Positions 20,387 through 28,469 of a DNA stretch of 64,000 nt are shown piece after piece; the stretch's first letter is position 1; each line of letters begins with the position of its first letter. This DNA is from Actinophytocola algeriensis (GTDB taxonomy: Bacteria > Actinomycetota > Actinomycetes > Mycobacteriales > Pseudonocardiaceae): contig NZ_JACHJQ010000007.1 in assembly GCF_014203735.1 (NCBI RefSeq), positions 248,001-312,000 of the forward strand, given 5' to 3'. Position numbers and translations under genes: made by a program. The notes below the pieces were generated by a model. That model did not search any database. It was given only the letters and a program-made list of their open reading frames with translations, and had not been told where the DNA came from.

Positions 20387-21394
20387 GTGGAACCGGCGAT
20401 CGCTCTGCGCCAGATCGCGTTCCTGTTGGAGCGCGCGGCCGAGCCGACCCACAAGGTGCAGGCGTTCCGCAAGGCCGCCATGGTGGTGGCCGGGCTGCCC
20501 GACGGTGAGCTCGCCGAGCGCCTGCGTGCGGGGACGCTCACCGCGCTGCCCGGCATCGGCCGCACCACAGCGGGCGTGATCACCGAGGCGGCACGGGGTG
20601 AGGCACCCGCTTACCTGCGACGACTGCTCGAGGGCGGGCTGGCGCCGGTGGCCGGCGGAGAGGCCATGCGCGCCGAGCTCCGGGGCGACTGCCACACCCA
20701 TTCGGACTGGTCGGACGGCGGCAGCCCGATCAGGGAAATGGCGGAAACCGCTGTCCTCCTGGGGCACGACTGGATGGTCCTGACGGACCACTCCCCCCGG
20801 CTCACGGTCGCGAACGGGTTGTCGGCTGAGCGGTTGCGCAGGCAGTTGGACGTCGTCGCCGAGCTCAACGCCGAACTGGCGCCGTTCCGGATCCTCACCG
20901 GGATCGAGGTCGACATCCTCGACGACGGCGGGCTCGACCAGCTGCCGGAGCTGCTGGCCCGCCTGGACGTGGTGGTCGGCAGCGTGCACTCCAAGCTGCG
21001 GATGGGCCGCGAGGAGATGACCGACCGCATGCTGGCGGCGATCGCCGACCCGCACCTGGACATCCTCGGCCACTGCACCGGCAGGCGGGTGAAGGGCAGG
21101 CAGCGGCCGGAGTCGGAGTTCGACGCCGAGGCCGTGTTCGCCGCGTGCGTCACCAACGGGAAGGCCGTCGAGATCAACTCGCGCCCGGACCGCCTCGACC
21201 CGCCGCGCCGCCTGCTGAGCCTCGCACTGGAGATCGGCTGCGTGTTCACGATCGACAGCGACGCGCACGCACCCGGTCAGCTCGACTGGCTGCCGTACGG
21301 CTGCGAGCGGGCCGAAGAATGCGGAATACCACCCGAACGGGTGATGAACACGAAGTCCGCGGACGACCTTCTTGCGTGGGCGGCCGCCCACTAG
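20387..21394 (+). CDS. PHP-domain metallo-hydrolase with helix-hairpin-helix region
   Basis: A 335-residue protein. The first 85 residues hold a PolX-like helical domain with a hairpin (TALPGIGRTTAGVI). The PHP domain follows, with the metal motifs DCHTHSDWSDGG, LTDHSPRL, SVHSKLRM, GHCTGR and DSDAHAP. The layout equals the C-terminal half of PolX-type enzymes but has no polymerase domain. It could be a phosphoesterase or 3'-5' exonuclease acting in DNA repair, which remains inferred. GTG 20387 is the likely start. Confidence 0.88.
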   Translation: MEPAIALRQIAFLLERAAEPTHKVQAFRKAAMVVAGLPDGELAERLRAGTLTALPGIGRTTAGVITEAARGEAPAYLRRLLEGGLAPVAGGEAMRAELRGDCHTHSDWSDGGSPIREMAETAVLLGHDWMVLTDHSPRLTVANGLSAERLRRQLDVVAELNAELAPFRILTGIEVDILDDGGLDQLPELLARLDVVVGSVHSKLRMGREEMTDRMLAAIADPHLDILGHCTGRRVKGRQRPESEFDAEAVFAACVTNGKAVEINSRPDRLDPPRRLLSLALEIGCVFTIDSDAHAPGQLDWLPYGCERAEECGIPPERVMNTKSADDLLAWAAAH

Positions 21395-21478
21395 GGTCGT
21401 CGGGCGGCGGATACTCGGGCGGTGGGTACTCCGGCGGCGGCAATGTCGTCGGGGCGGTGGCGGCGGAGGTGGCAGCTG

Positions 21479-22228
21479 GTGAGGGAGCCGGACGAGCTGG
21501 CGGACGGCATCGCGGTGGTGTCGGCGGCGAAGCGGATCACCGTGCTGTCCGGCGCGGGTGTCTCCACGGACTCGGGCATCCCGGATTTCCGCGGGGCCAA
21601 CGGGTTGTGGACCCGCGACCCGAAAGCCGAGCGGCTGTCGAGCTTCGAGGCCTACCGCGACGACCCGGAGGTGCGGCGCGCGTCGTGGCAGGCACGGCTC
21701 ACGCACCCGGTGTGGTCGGCGGAGCCGAACGACGCGCACAAGGCGCTGGTGGGGCTGGAGCGGGCCGGGCGGCTGGTGTCGCTGGTGACGCAGAACATCG
21801 ACGGGCTGCACCAGCGCGCCGGGTCGGAGTCGGTGCTGGAGTTGCACGGCTCGATGCGCGAGACCGTGTGCCTGCAGTGCAACGAGCGCCGGCCGATGAG
21901 CGAGGCGCTCGAACGGGTGGCCGACGGCAACCCGGACCCGAGCTGCCGGGTGTGCGGCGGGATCCTCAAGTCGGCGACCATCTCGTTCGGGCAGCCGCTC
22001 GACGTCGGCGTGCTCACCGCGGCCCGCGACGCCGTGCTGTCGAGCGATCTCATGCTCGCGGTCGGCAGCTCGCTGTCGGTGCAGCCCGCGGCCGGGCTGG
22101 TCGGTCTCGCGGCCAGGGCAGGCGCGGCCGTGGTGATCTGCAACGCGTCGGAGACGCCGTACGACGACATGGCGGCGATCGTGCTGCGCGACCCGCTGGG
22201 CGAGGTGCTGCCCGCCCTGGTTGGTTGA
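21479..22228 (+). CDS. Sir2-family NAD-dependent protein deacylase
   Basis: A 249-residue sirtuin. The NAD-binding motifs GAGVSTDSGIPDFRG (25-39) and TQNIDGLHQRAG, the catalytic His in LELHGSM and the zinc cysteines CLQC and CRVC are all present. It removes acyl groups from lysines with NAD. GTG 21479 is preferred because GGAGG lies nine bases upstream; GTG 21422 and ATG 21443 would add a low-complexity basic leader. It starts 84 bp after the PHP gene on the same strand and ends 6 bp before a convergent gene. Confidence 0.92.
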   Translation: MREPDELADGIAVVSAAKRITVLSGAGVSTDSGIPDFRGANGLWTRDPKAERLSSFEAYRDDPEVRRASWQARLTHPVWSAEPNDAHKALVGLERAGRLVSLVTQNIDGLHQRAGSESVLELHGSMRETVCLQCNERRPMSEALERVADGNPDPSCRVCGGILKSATISFGQPLDVGVLTAARDAVLSSDLMLAVGSSLSVQPAAGLVGLAARAGAAVVICNASETPYDDMAAIVLRDPLGEVLPALVG

Positions 22229-22234
22229 CGCGGC

Positions 22235-22627
22235 TCAGCTGACGCTGATGCCCGCCGCGCGCAGCGCCTCCTCGATGCGGAGGCGCTCGACTTCGCGGTC
22301 CATGCCCTCACCGACGGAGTCGAGCCGGTGCGGCACGTCGACCGCGGCGCAGGCCTGGACGAGCAGCGCGTCGTAGGCCTCCCGGGTGGCCCGGCGCCGG
22401 ACGGCGGGCGTGCCCGGCGGGAACTCCGCGAGCGTGCGGTGCACCCGGCGCAGGTCGGCGGCGAGCCGTTCGATGGGCGGATGTGCCGGCGCAGGACCGA
22501 GGCGGCGCTTCCGGACGTACGCGCCGATCGCGTCGAGGGTCTTCGGCACCCGCAGCATGACCCAGAACAGCAGCGTCGGGGCGATCACCACGACCACCAG
22601 GAGGATCAGGCTGCCGACGGGCACCAT
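22235..22627 (-). CDS. Hypothetical single-span membrane protein
   Basis: A 130-residue protein that I do not recognise. An N-terminal membrane segment (LILLVVVVIAPTLLFWVML) is followed by a basic, helical cytoplasmic part with RVHRTLAEFPPGTPAVRRRATREAYD, close to other actinobacterial small membrane proteins. ATG 22627 places the membrane span at the start. It is divergent from the secreted M74 endopeptidase gene by 55 bp and convergent with the sirtuin. Confidence 0.75.
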   Translation of the reverse strand: MVPVGSLILLVVVVIAPTLLFWVMLRVPKTLDAIGAYVRKRRLGPAPAHPPIERLAADLRRVHRTLAEFPPGTPAVRRRATREAYDALLVQACAAVDVPHRLDSVGEGMDREVERLRIEEALRAAGISVS

Positions 22628-22682
22628 GAATGGGAATGTTACCTCGTGGACTATTGACGAGAAGTCGTTACTGTTCGTGAGT

Positions 22683-23639
22683 ATGCGTCGAGTCCTCGTG
22701 ACCCTGCTCGCCGTGCTCGCCGTGTTCTGTTCCGGCACCCCGGCACTCGCCTACGCGAACGCCTTCTTCCACACGCAGAGCGCGGGCAACCGCGGCGCGG
22801 ACGTGGCGGCGATCCAGCACCTGCTGACACACCACGGTCACACGCTCACGGCCGACGGCGTGTTCGGTCCGGCGACCACCACCGCGGTCCGCGCGTTCCA
22901 GTCCGCGAAAGGGCTCGGGGTGGACGGCATCGTCGGCCCGGCGACGTGGGGTGCACTGGTGCCGCAGATCAGGCAGGGCGCGAGCGGCCCGGCGGTGCGG
23001 GCGCTGCAGGTGGAGCTGAACGAGAAGCGCAGGCTGTCGCTGCCGGTGAACGGCGTGTTCGACGCCTCGGTGACGACGGCGGTGCGCGACTTCCAGTCCC
23101 ATGCCGGCATCGGCGTCGATGGTGTGGTCGGCCCGACGACGTGGCGGAACCTGGTGTGGCACTACGGATATCCCGACATGGCGGCGGGTCTCTGCGACAA
23201 GGACCCGGACGGCAACGGCACGGCGAACTGGGCCACGGCCGCGTCGGTCGGCCAGCTGGAACGCGCCGCACGGACCTTCGCCGCGACCGGCCAGGGCCAG
23301 ATCCCGTTGGGAGACGCGGGTTTCGAGCACGGCGGCACGATCCCCGGCCACGCGAGCCACGCGGTCGGCCTCGACATCGACGTGTGGCCGATCAGGACGG
23401 ACAACGCCCAGTGCACCGCGGGCCGCATCACGTGGCAGTCGGCGACGTACGACCGCGCCGCCACCCGCGCGCTGGTACAGGCGATCCGCTCGGCCGCATC
23501 CGGCCACGTGCGGCTGATCTTCTTCAACGACCCGGTCCTCATCGACGAGGGCCTCACCACGCAGTACGCCAACCACGACAACCACCTGCACGTCCGCAAC
23601 TGCGAACGCGTGCACCCGAACAGCCTCTACACCTGCTGA
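22683..23639 (+). CDS. Secreted peptidoglycan endopeptidase, two PG-binding domains plus M74-like domain
   Basis: A 318-residue exported protein. It has a signal peptide (MRRVLVTLLAVLAVFCSGTP, likely cut after ALA), two peptidoglycan-binding domains (about 33-90 and 98-158, each with DGVFGPAT- or NGVFDAS-like and DG(I/V)VGP(A/T)TW motifs), and a C-terminal domain like penicillin-insensitive murein endopeptidase MepA (M74). The zinc motifs are visible as HASHAVGLDIDVW and HDNHLHV. It should bind the wall and cut peptide cross-links. ATG 22683 is chosen because the signal peptide begins there. The last 13 bp overlap the convergent gene. Confidence 0.9.
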   Translation: MRRVLVTLLAVLAVFCSGTPALAYANAFFHTQSAGNRGADVAAIQHLLTHHGHTLTADGVFGPATTTAVRAFQSAKGLGVDGIVGPATWGALVPQIRQGASGPAVRALQVELNEKRRLSLPVNGVFDASVTTAVRDFQSHAGIGVDGVVGPTTWRNLVWHYGYPDMAAGLCDKDPDGNGTANWATAASVGQLERAARTFAATGQGQIPLGDAGFEHGGTIPGHASHAVGLDIDVWPIRTDNAQCTAGRITWQSATYDRAATRALVQAIRSAASGHVRLIFFNDPVLIDEGLTTQYANHDNHLHVRNCERVHPNSLYTC

Positions 23640-24193
23640 CCACCCCTGACGAGCGCGTCGTTCACCAACCCCCGAATCTCGTCCGCGGCGAGCCGCCACA
23701 TGAGGAGCTGCCGTTCCGAAGCCGGCCCACCCTCGAGCCCGTCCACGCTCGCGTCGACCTCGTCTGGCAGGTGCAGCAGGCGTTCCCGGGCCTCCTGATC
23801 ACCCGTCTCCACGTAGACGGCGATCGCCGACGAGACACGCTCCCACAGGGCTCGCTGCATGAGGCCCATGTCCTCGGATGTCGTCGGCGCGTGCGCGTTC
23901 AGCCACCGCTCGGAGGTGGACCACAGTTCCTCCGTGGTCAGCCGGACCATGCGCCGGACCGGTGGGTTGGGAGCGCCGCGGAGAAGACCCTCCAGCGAAC
24001 CGGCCGACGTCTGCAGCACGGCATGCAGTTCCCGCCACGCGTGCACGAACTCGTCCTCCTGCGCTCGCTCGCACTGCTCGACCGCCGCTCGCACAGCCTG
24101 CCGGCTCCGCTGCGGAACGGACGACAGCTCCTGCGGCGTCGGTGCCACGCCCTCGGCGGGCTTCCCTTCGCGGCGACGGGAGAACCAGCCCAT
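23627..24193 (-). CDS. Hypothetical protein, last gene of ESX-like operon
   Basis: A 188-residue helical, charged protein with no signal or membrane span. It starts MGWFSRRREGKP and has many Glu/Arg residues and a Trp-rich middle (TTEELWSTSERWLNAH). I cannot assign a family. It overlaps the upstream gene by one base (TGATG type), so it is translated with the WXG-type gene. It may be a cytoplasmic chaperone or immunity-like partner, but this is inferred only from position. Confidence 0.8.
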   Translation of the reverse strand: MGWFSRRREGKPAEGVAPTPQELSSVPQRSRQAVRAAVEQCERAQEDEFVHAWRELHAVLQTSAGSLEGLLRGAPNPPVRRMVRLTTEELWSTSERWLNAHAPTTSEDMGLMQRALWERVSSAIAVYVETGDQEARERLLHLPDEVDASVDGLEGGPASERQLLMWRLAADEIRGLVNDALVRGGQQV

Positions 24194-25206
24194 CAGATAC
24201 CGTCCCCTTTTCCGTTCTCGACGGCCGGATGCTCGGGTGCCGTCTCGTCCGCCCGGCCCTGCCCGTACTTCGTCGGCTCCTTGAGGATCTCCATACCGAC
24301 CTTCTCGGCCAGACCGCCGACTGCTTCCTTGGCCATCGGCCGCACCGCGGCTCCCGGCAGGTTCTTCGCATTGTCGAGGATCAGGTCCATGGACTTGTTG
24401 TAGGCGTCCATGGCCCTGGCCTGACTCTTGGTGTGCCTGGACACCACGGTGGTCAACGCGTTGAGATCCCTGATCGACTCCCTGATCTCCTTGAACAGCC
24501 TGTTGCTCTGCCGCAGCAACCGCATGGCGTTCTTCAACGCCTGCTGCAGCTTGCGCACCAGGTCGACGATCGCATTGCCGGTCCGGGTCACCTGCCCGAC
24601 GATCTCGCCGGACGCCGCCACGGTCACTGGCGGCGGGTAACGGAGAACGATGCTGATCACCTTGCCGACACCCTCGGTGATCAGGTCCCGCACGATCGAG
24701 CGGACCATGGTGAGCAGGATCTTGTTGCGGTTGACGAGGTTGGCGGTGGCGGCAGCCGCACCGGCGGCCGCGTTGTACAGGTCGACGCGGTCGGCGCAGA
24801 AGATCCGGTACTGGTCCACGGCCGGGCCGGACCATCCCGCGGTGTCCGTCTTGTAGTACCCGTCCAGTTCGTCGGCCGCCGTTCTCATCTCGGCCGAGAT
24901 CCCGGACCACGTCTCGGCGGCCACGGTGAGCTGCTCCGTGTCGCAGGTCAGCCAGTCCAGCCAGGCGTTCAGCGGGTCGAAGAACTCGATGACCCAGCCG
25001 AGGCCCATGCTGATGAGCTTGGCCATCGGGTCCTGGATCGCATCCCGGACGTTCAACCCGGCCGAGAGCAGGGTCGTCAGTCCGGCGGCCCACTGGTCAC
25101 TGGACACCTGGTCGACGAGATCCTTGGCGTCCTGCACGAGCCCACTGCCTTCGGCCCACGAAACCTTGTCCTGCGCGGCGGCGGCGATCGGGTTGCCGTC
25201 AGACAT
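24193..25206 (-). CDS. WXG100-like ESX (type VII) secretion substrate candidate
   Basis: A 337-residue, mostly helical protein. A WSGISAEMRTAADELDGYY segment and a WSGPAVDQYR motif (about residue 124) resemble the WXG fold of long type VII substrates. A hydrophobic stretch around 200 and a charged helical C-terminus follow. No toxin domain is visible. It overlaps the EspC-like gene by 8 bp and the next gene by 1 bp. No secretion ATPase (EccC) is in the window, so export would depend on a remote ESX locus. Confidence 0.72.
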   Translation of the reverse strand: MSDGNPIAAAAQDKVSWAEGSGLVQDAKDLVDQVSSDQWAAGLTTLLSAGLNVRDAIQDPMAKLISMGLGWVIEFFDPLNAWLDWLTCDTEQLTVAAETWSGISAEMRTAADELDGYYKTDTAGWSGPAVDQYRIFCADRVDLYNAAAGAAAATANLVNRNKILLTMVRSIVRDLITEGVGKVISIVLRYPPPVTVAASGEIVGQVTRTGNAIVDLVRKLQQALKNAMRLLRQSNRLFKEIRESIRDLNALTTVVSRHTKSQARAMDAYNKSMDLILDNAKNLPGAAVRPMAKEAVGGLAEKVGMEILKEPTKYGQGRADETAPEHPAVENGKGDGI

Positions 25207-25519
25207 CGCCTTCTCCGATCACCCGGAACATCGCCACGAGGTCGAGCTCGTTCGTGGTGAGGTCCCTGAGCCACGCACCGACGTTGTCGTGGTGGACGAT
25301 GCTCGCATCGAGTGTGACCTGGAGGGTGTCCGCGCCCTCCCGTTGCGACTGGATGCATTCGGCGGCCAGTCCTCCGCCGAAGACGCCGAACGCGTCGGAC
25401 GACAGTGTCGTGCCTGCTGCGTCCCTGGCCGTGGTGACCCGGTCCACCAGGGCTGCCAGGTGCTTCTGGTGGGTGCCGAGCATGTCGGCATCGATCTTCA
25501 CCACGTGCGGGTCGGTCAT
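25199..25519 (-). CDS. EspC/WXG-like type VII secretion target
   Basis: A 106-residue small helical protein beginning MTDPHVVKIDADMLGTHQKHLAALVDRV, with a mid-protein FGVFGGGLAAEC turn in the place of the WXG bend. This layout matches the EspC-like (DUF2580-type) small ESX proteins that pair with larger substrates. It overlaps YbaB by ATGA and the following gene by 8 bp, so the four genes form one operon. Assignment rests on length, helical pattern and neighbours. Confidence 0.75.
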   Translation of the reverse strand: MTDPHVVKIDADMLGTHQKHLAALVDRVTTARDAAGTTLSSDAFGVFGGGLAAECIQSQREGADTLQVTLDASIVHHDNVGAWLRDLTTNELDLVAMFRVIGEGDV

Positions 25520-25998
25520 CGCAGCAGCCCGCGGTTCGAGTAGTCCGTGTCGTCGCCGGGGGCCGGGCGCCTGCGGAGCGGCCGGGCCGGCGGTGGCGCC
25601 TCCGGGTCGGCACCGAGGCGCATGGTGCGCCGCGGGTCGCGTGGTCCGGGTGGCGGGGCCGGGTAGGTCCGGCGGTACTGGTCGGCCAGCTCGGTCATCA
25701 GGGTCGTGCCGACAGTGGGTGGCACGGTCTGCTGGACGGCGTCGGCGAGCCTGGCCTGCGCGCGCCGCATGGTGGCCATGATCGACTGGGCCAGGTCCGG
25801 CCCCTGCCGCCCGCCGGGGCCGATGCGCAGGTCGGTGACGTTGCCGGACGCGTCGACCGTGACGGTGACCTGCCCGTCGTCGGACCGCTCGGTGACCGAG
25901 GCGGCCTTCAGTCCGGCGGTGACCTGCTCCGCCTTGCGCACGACGTCGTCGAGCTTCGCCTGGTAGTCGACGAACAGCTGTTCCGGATCGATAGTCAT
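25516..25998 (-). CDS. YbaB/EbfC-family protein
   Basis: A 160-residue protein. Residues 1-95 follow the YbaB/EbfC fold: a helix with LFVDYQAKLDDVV, the strands VTVTVDASGNVTDLRI, then a second helix with SIMATMRRAQ. YbaB proteins bind DNA as dimers, but versions next to ESX genes in actinobacteria may have a different job. The C-terminal 60 residues are Pro/Arg-rich and probably disordered. ATG 25998 has GGGGAGG upstream. It is the first gene of the four-gene operon. Confidence 0.85.
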   Translation of the reverse strand: MTIDPEQLFVDYQAKLDDVVRKAEQVTAGLKAASVTERSDDGQVTVTVDASGNVTDLRIGPGGRQGPDLAQSIMATMRRAQARLADAVQQTVPPTVGTTLMTELADQYRRTYPAPPPGPRDPRRTMRLGADPEAPPPARPLRRRPAPGDDTDYSNRGLLR

Positions 25999-26159
25999 CG
26001 TGGCCTCCCCTGCCATCACTGACCGCACCGAGAGAATAACGGGGCGCACACGTGAACGGAGCCGTTTCGGGCGAGCGAGTGCGAGCGAATGGGACTCTCG
26101 TCCGGCCTCGTCCCGGCGTGCGGTCGTCGATTGTCGGTGGGCTCTGTTTAGCTCTCCGC

Positions 26160-27425
26160 ATGGGTCGGAGTGGGGATCTGCCGCGCGGGCTGGTGGATCG
26201 CTTCAAAGCGCGGGACGGGCAGTGGCCGGACGACACCGGCTGCCCGGTGCTGCACGTGGACATGGACGCGTTCTTCGCGTCCGTCGAGATCAGGGAGCGG
26301 CCGGAGCTGGCCGACAAGCCCGTGGTGGTCGGGGGCACCGGCGGGCGCGGGGTGGTCAGCTCAGCCAACTACCTGGCGCGGACGTACGGCGTGCGGTCGG
26401 CCATGCCGACGGCGCACGCGCGCAGGCTGTGCCCGCACGCGGTGTTCCTACCGCCGACGTTCGCCCTCTACACGGAGGCGTCCGCCGGTGTGATGGCGAT
26501 CTTCCGGGAGATCACTCCGCTGGTGGAGCCGCTCAGCCTCGACGAGGCGTTCCTGGACGTCGCGGGTGCGCTGCGGCGGCTGCGGATGACGCCGGGTGAG
26601 ATCGGCGAGCAGGTCCGGGTGCGGGTGGCGGCCGAGTGGGGCATCACGTGTTCGGTGGGAGTGTCGTCGACGAAGTTCGTGGCGAAACTCGCCTCCGGGC
26701 TCGCGAAGCCGGACGGGATGCTCGTGGTGCCGCGCACGGACATCCTCGACTTCCTCCACCCGCTGCCGGTGTCCGCGTTGTGGGGCGTGGGCAAGAAGAC
26801 GGCGGAGCGGCTGTCCGCGATCGGACTGAACCGGGTCGGTGACGTGGCCGCGATGCCGCTCGCACGGCTGAAGCGGGCGATCGGGGTCGCTGCGGCGGAG
26901 CACCTGCACACGCTCTCCAACGGCCACGACAACCGTGCGGTGGTGCCCGAGTCCGTCGACAAGTCGGTGGGGGCCGAGGAGACGTTCGAGGTCGACCTCA
27001 CCGACCGCGAGGTGCTCAAGCAGGAGCTGCTGCGCCTGTCCGAACGCACCGCGGCGACGCTGCGCCGCCGGGACTTACGCGGCCGCACGGTGTCGATCAA
27101 GGTCCGTTTCGGCGACTTCACGACCATCACCCGCTCCCGCACCCTCCCGGTGGCCACGGACGTCACGCAGGAGATCTACCGCACCGCGTGCCGCCTGCTC
27201 GACGAGCAGACCCCGCCGGGCGCGATCCGCCTGATCGGCGTGCGCATGGAACAGCTGGAGGAAGGCGCGGCCGGCGGCCAGCAACTGTTGCTGGACGCCC
27301 CGGAACGCGGCTGGCGCGACGCCGATCAGGCAGCGGACGAGGCCCGTGCCAAGTTCGGCGGCGCCGCCATCCGCCCGGCGACGCTCCTGACCCAGCGCGG
27401 TGAGAAGCCCGGCCCGGCACGCTGA
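26160..27425 (+). CDS. dinB: Y-family DNA polymerase IV
   Basis: A 421-residue translesion polymerase. The palm motifs are HVDMDAFFASVE (metal Asp) and SLDEAFLDV, with SCSVGVSSTKFVAKLASGLAKPDG, a helix-hairpin-helix thumb (ALWGVGKKTAERL) and a little-finger domain. It copies damaged DNA at low fidelity. ATG 26160 is preferred; the open frame extends back to 26052 without support. The C-terminus is Arg/Pro-rich. A second, DinP-type polymerase is encoded at 56924, so the strain has at least two. Confidence 0.94.
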   Translation: MGRSGDLPRGLVDRFKARDGQWPDDTGCPVLHVDMDAFFASVEIRERPELADKPVVVGGTGGRGVVSSANYLARTYGVRSAMPTAHARRLCPHAVFLPPTFALYTEASAGVMAIFREITPLVEPLSLDEAFLDVAGALRRLRMTPGEIGEQVRVRVAAEWGITCSVGVSSTKFVAKLASGLAKPDGMLVVPRTDILDFLHPLPVSALWGVGKKTAERLSAIGLNRVGDVAAMPLARLKRAIGVAAAEHLHTLSNGHDNRAVVPESVDKSVGAEETFEVDLTDREVLKQELLRLSERTAATLRRRDLRGRTVSIKVRFGDFTTITRSRTLPVATDVTQEIYRTACRLLDEQTPPGAIRLIGVRMEQLEEGAAGGQQLLLDAPERGWRDADQAADEARAKFGGAAIRPATLLTQRGEKPGPAR

Positions 27426-27465
27426 CCCACGCACCGGAATCAGTGACGAACCGCGTCCAGGAAGA

Positions 27466-27834
27466 ATGCGGGTCGTGAACTGGATGTGGATCGTCGGTGC
27501 CGCCGTGCTGGTCGTCGTTCCGCCTGCGCTGGTCCTGGGCAGGCGACGGAAGGCCGAGGCACGGGCGAAGCAGCACATCGCCGACCTGGTCGACAGGCAG
27601 CGAGCCCTGCGGGACGAGGCCCACGAAGCACTCGACGCGTACCGGGCCGCACGTGGCAACGAGGCCGACCTCGCACGGGCACGCCTGCTCCGCGTTCCGG
27701 ACGAGGCCGACGCCAACGCGTGGGCGCTCACGACCGCGGGTGCGTCCGAACAGCAGGTGGCCACGGCGCGTCGCGTCGCCGACGAGATCCGGATGTTCCT
27801 GACCACCGCGATCTCCCTGGACCCGTACTGCTAG
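27466..27834 (+). CDS. Hypothetical membrane-anchored protein
   Basis: A 122-residue protein that I do not recognise. An N-terminal membrane segment (MWIVGAAVLVVVPPALVLG) is followed by a helical, Ala/Arg/Glu-rich cytoplasmic region. The start at ATG 27466 has a weak AGGAAG site; GTG 27475 is an alternative. It is 40 bp after dinB on the same strand and ends before a repeat-rich region. The C-terminal helix (VADEIRMFLTTAISL) resembles DUF-type actinobacterial proteins, but no function can be given. Confidence 0.65.
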   Translation: MRVVNWMWIVGAAVLVVVPPALVLGRRRKAEARAKQHIADLVDRQRALRDEAHEALDAYRAARGNEADLARARLLRVPDEADANAWALTTAGASEQQVATARRVADEIRMFLTTAISLDPYC

Positions 27835-27880
27835 CACCGTGTCCACCAACGTGTGCCGGGTCCTTCGGCCACCGCCGATG

Positions 27881-28030
27881 CCCTGAAAGGCGCGTTCACG
27901 ACACAGCCAATGCCCTCAACGCGCCTTTCACAACAACCCACGTGTCCTCAACGCGCCTAATGGGTGGTGAGTGGAGCGTGATCATCGGTGGATCCAGGCT
28001 GAACGCCCCGAAAGCGCCTTTCGGGACACC
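27881..28030. repeat. Cluster of short palindromes (GAAAGGCGC family)
   Basis: TGAAAGGCGCGTT (27884-27896) pairs perfectly with AACGCGCCTTTCA (27918-27930). CCCGAAAG-CGC-CTTTCGGG (28007-28025) is a second palindrome. A further AACGCGCCT half-site lies near 27950. These share the ATGCCCTGAAAG or CCCGAAAG cores with 36939-36995 and 9149-9205. The cluster abuts the dispersed element copy B. Confidence 0.75.
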
Positions 28031-28084
28031 ACCAGAACCACGAAAGGCGCGAACGACGTGAAGGCGCACGCGTAGGAGGGGGCG

Positions 28085-28325
28085 CAAGCCCCACTCCACC
28101 CCCGAGGCTGCCTGCCATCCCGTCGACCTGGCGAAGCCCGATCACACTGTGCCAAGGGGCCTGCAAGAAGCACAGGATTGCCAAAGCTCCGGCCTCTTGA
28201 CGCGGTGTGATAGCCCGCAGGGAGGTCGACGGGATGGCAGGCAGACCGTCCCTCGCCAAAGAACCGAAGATGCCAAACGCAAGCCATCCCAGAGACCTGC
28301 CCCTCCGGCGAGGAGGCCCGTCCGG
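28085..28325 (-). repeat. Dispersed palindrome-bearing element, copy B (inverted relative to copy A)
   Basis: An imperfect palindrome spans 28112-28240 with an 18-bp perfect outer arm identical to that of copy A. On the minus strand the order is AGGTCTCTGGGATGGCTT (28281-28298), the CCTCCCTGCGGGCTATCACACCG arm, a variable loop, then GTGTGATCGGGCTTCGCCAGG. This is the same order as on the plus strand of copy A at 4.1 kb. Loops and flanks differ, so selection or copying keeps the arms. No gene lies between 27835 and 28469. Confidence 0.75.
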
Positions 28326-28469
28326 CAGGACGCCCGTCCGGCGAGGACAAACCAACACCATGCAGAACGTCCGACGAGGACAACTGGACCGTCGAGATGG
28401 CCTGCGGAGGCAGGCGGCTCGTCGTCAAGCAGTTGACCTGTAGCGCACACCAATCCCTACCGTGCTGGT

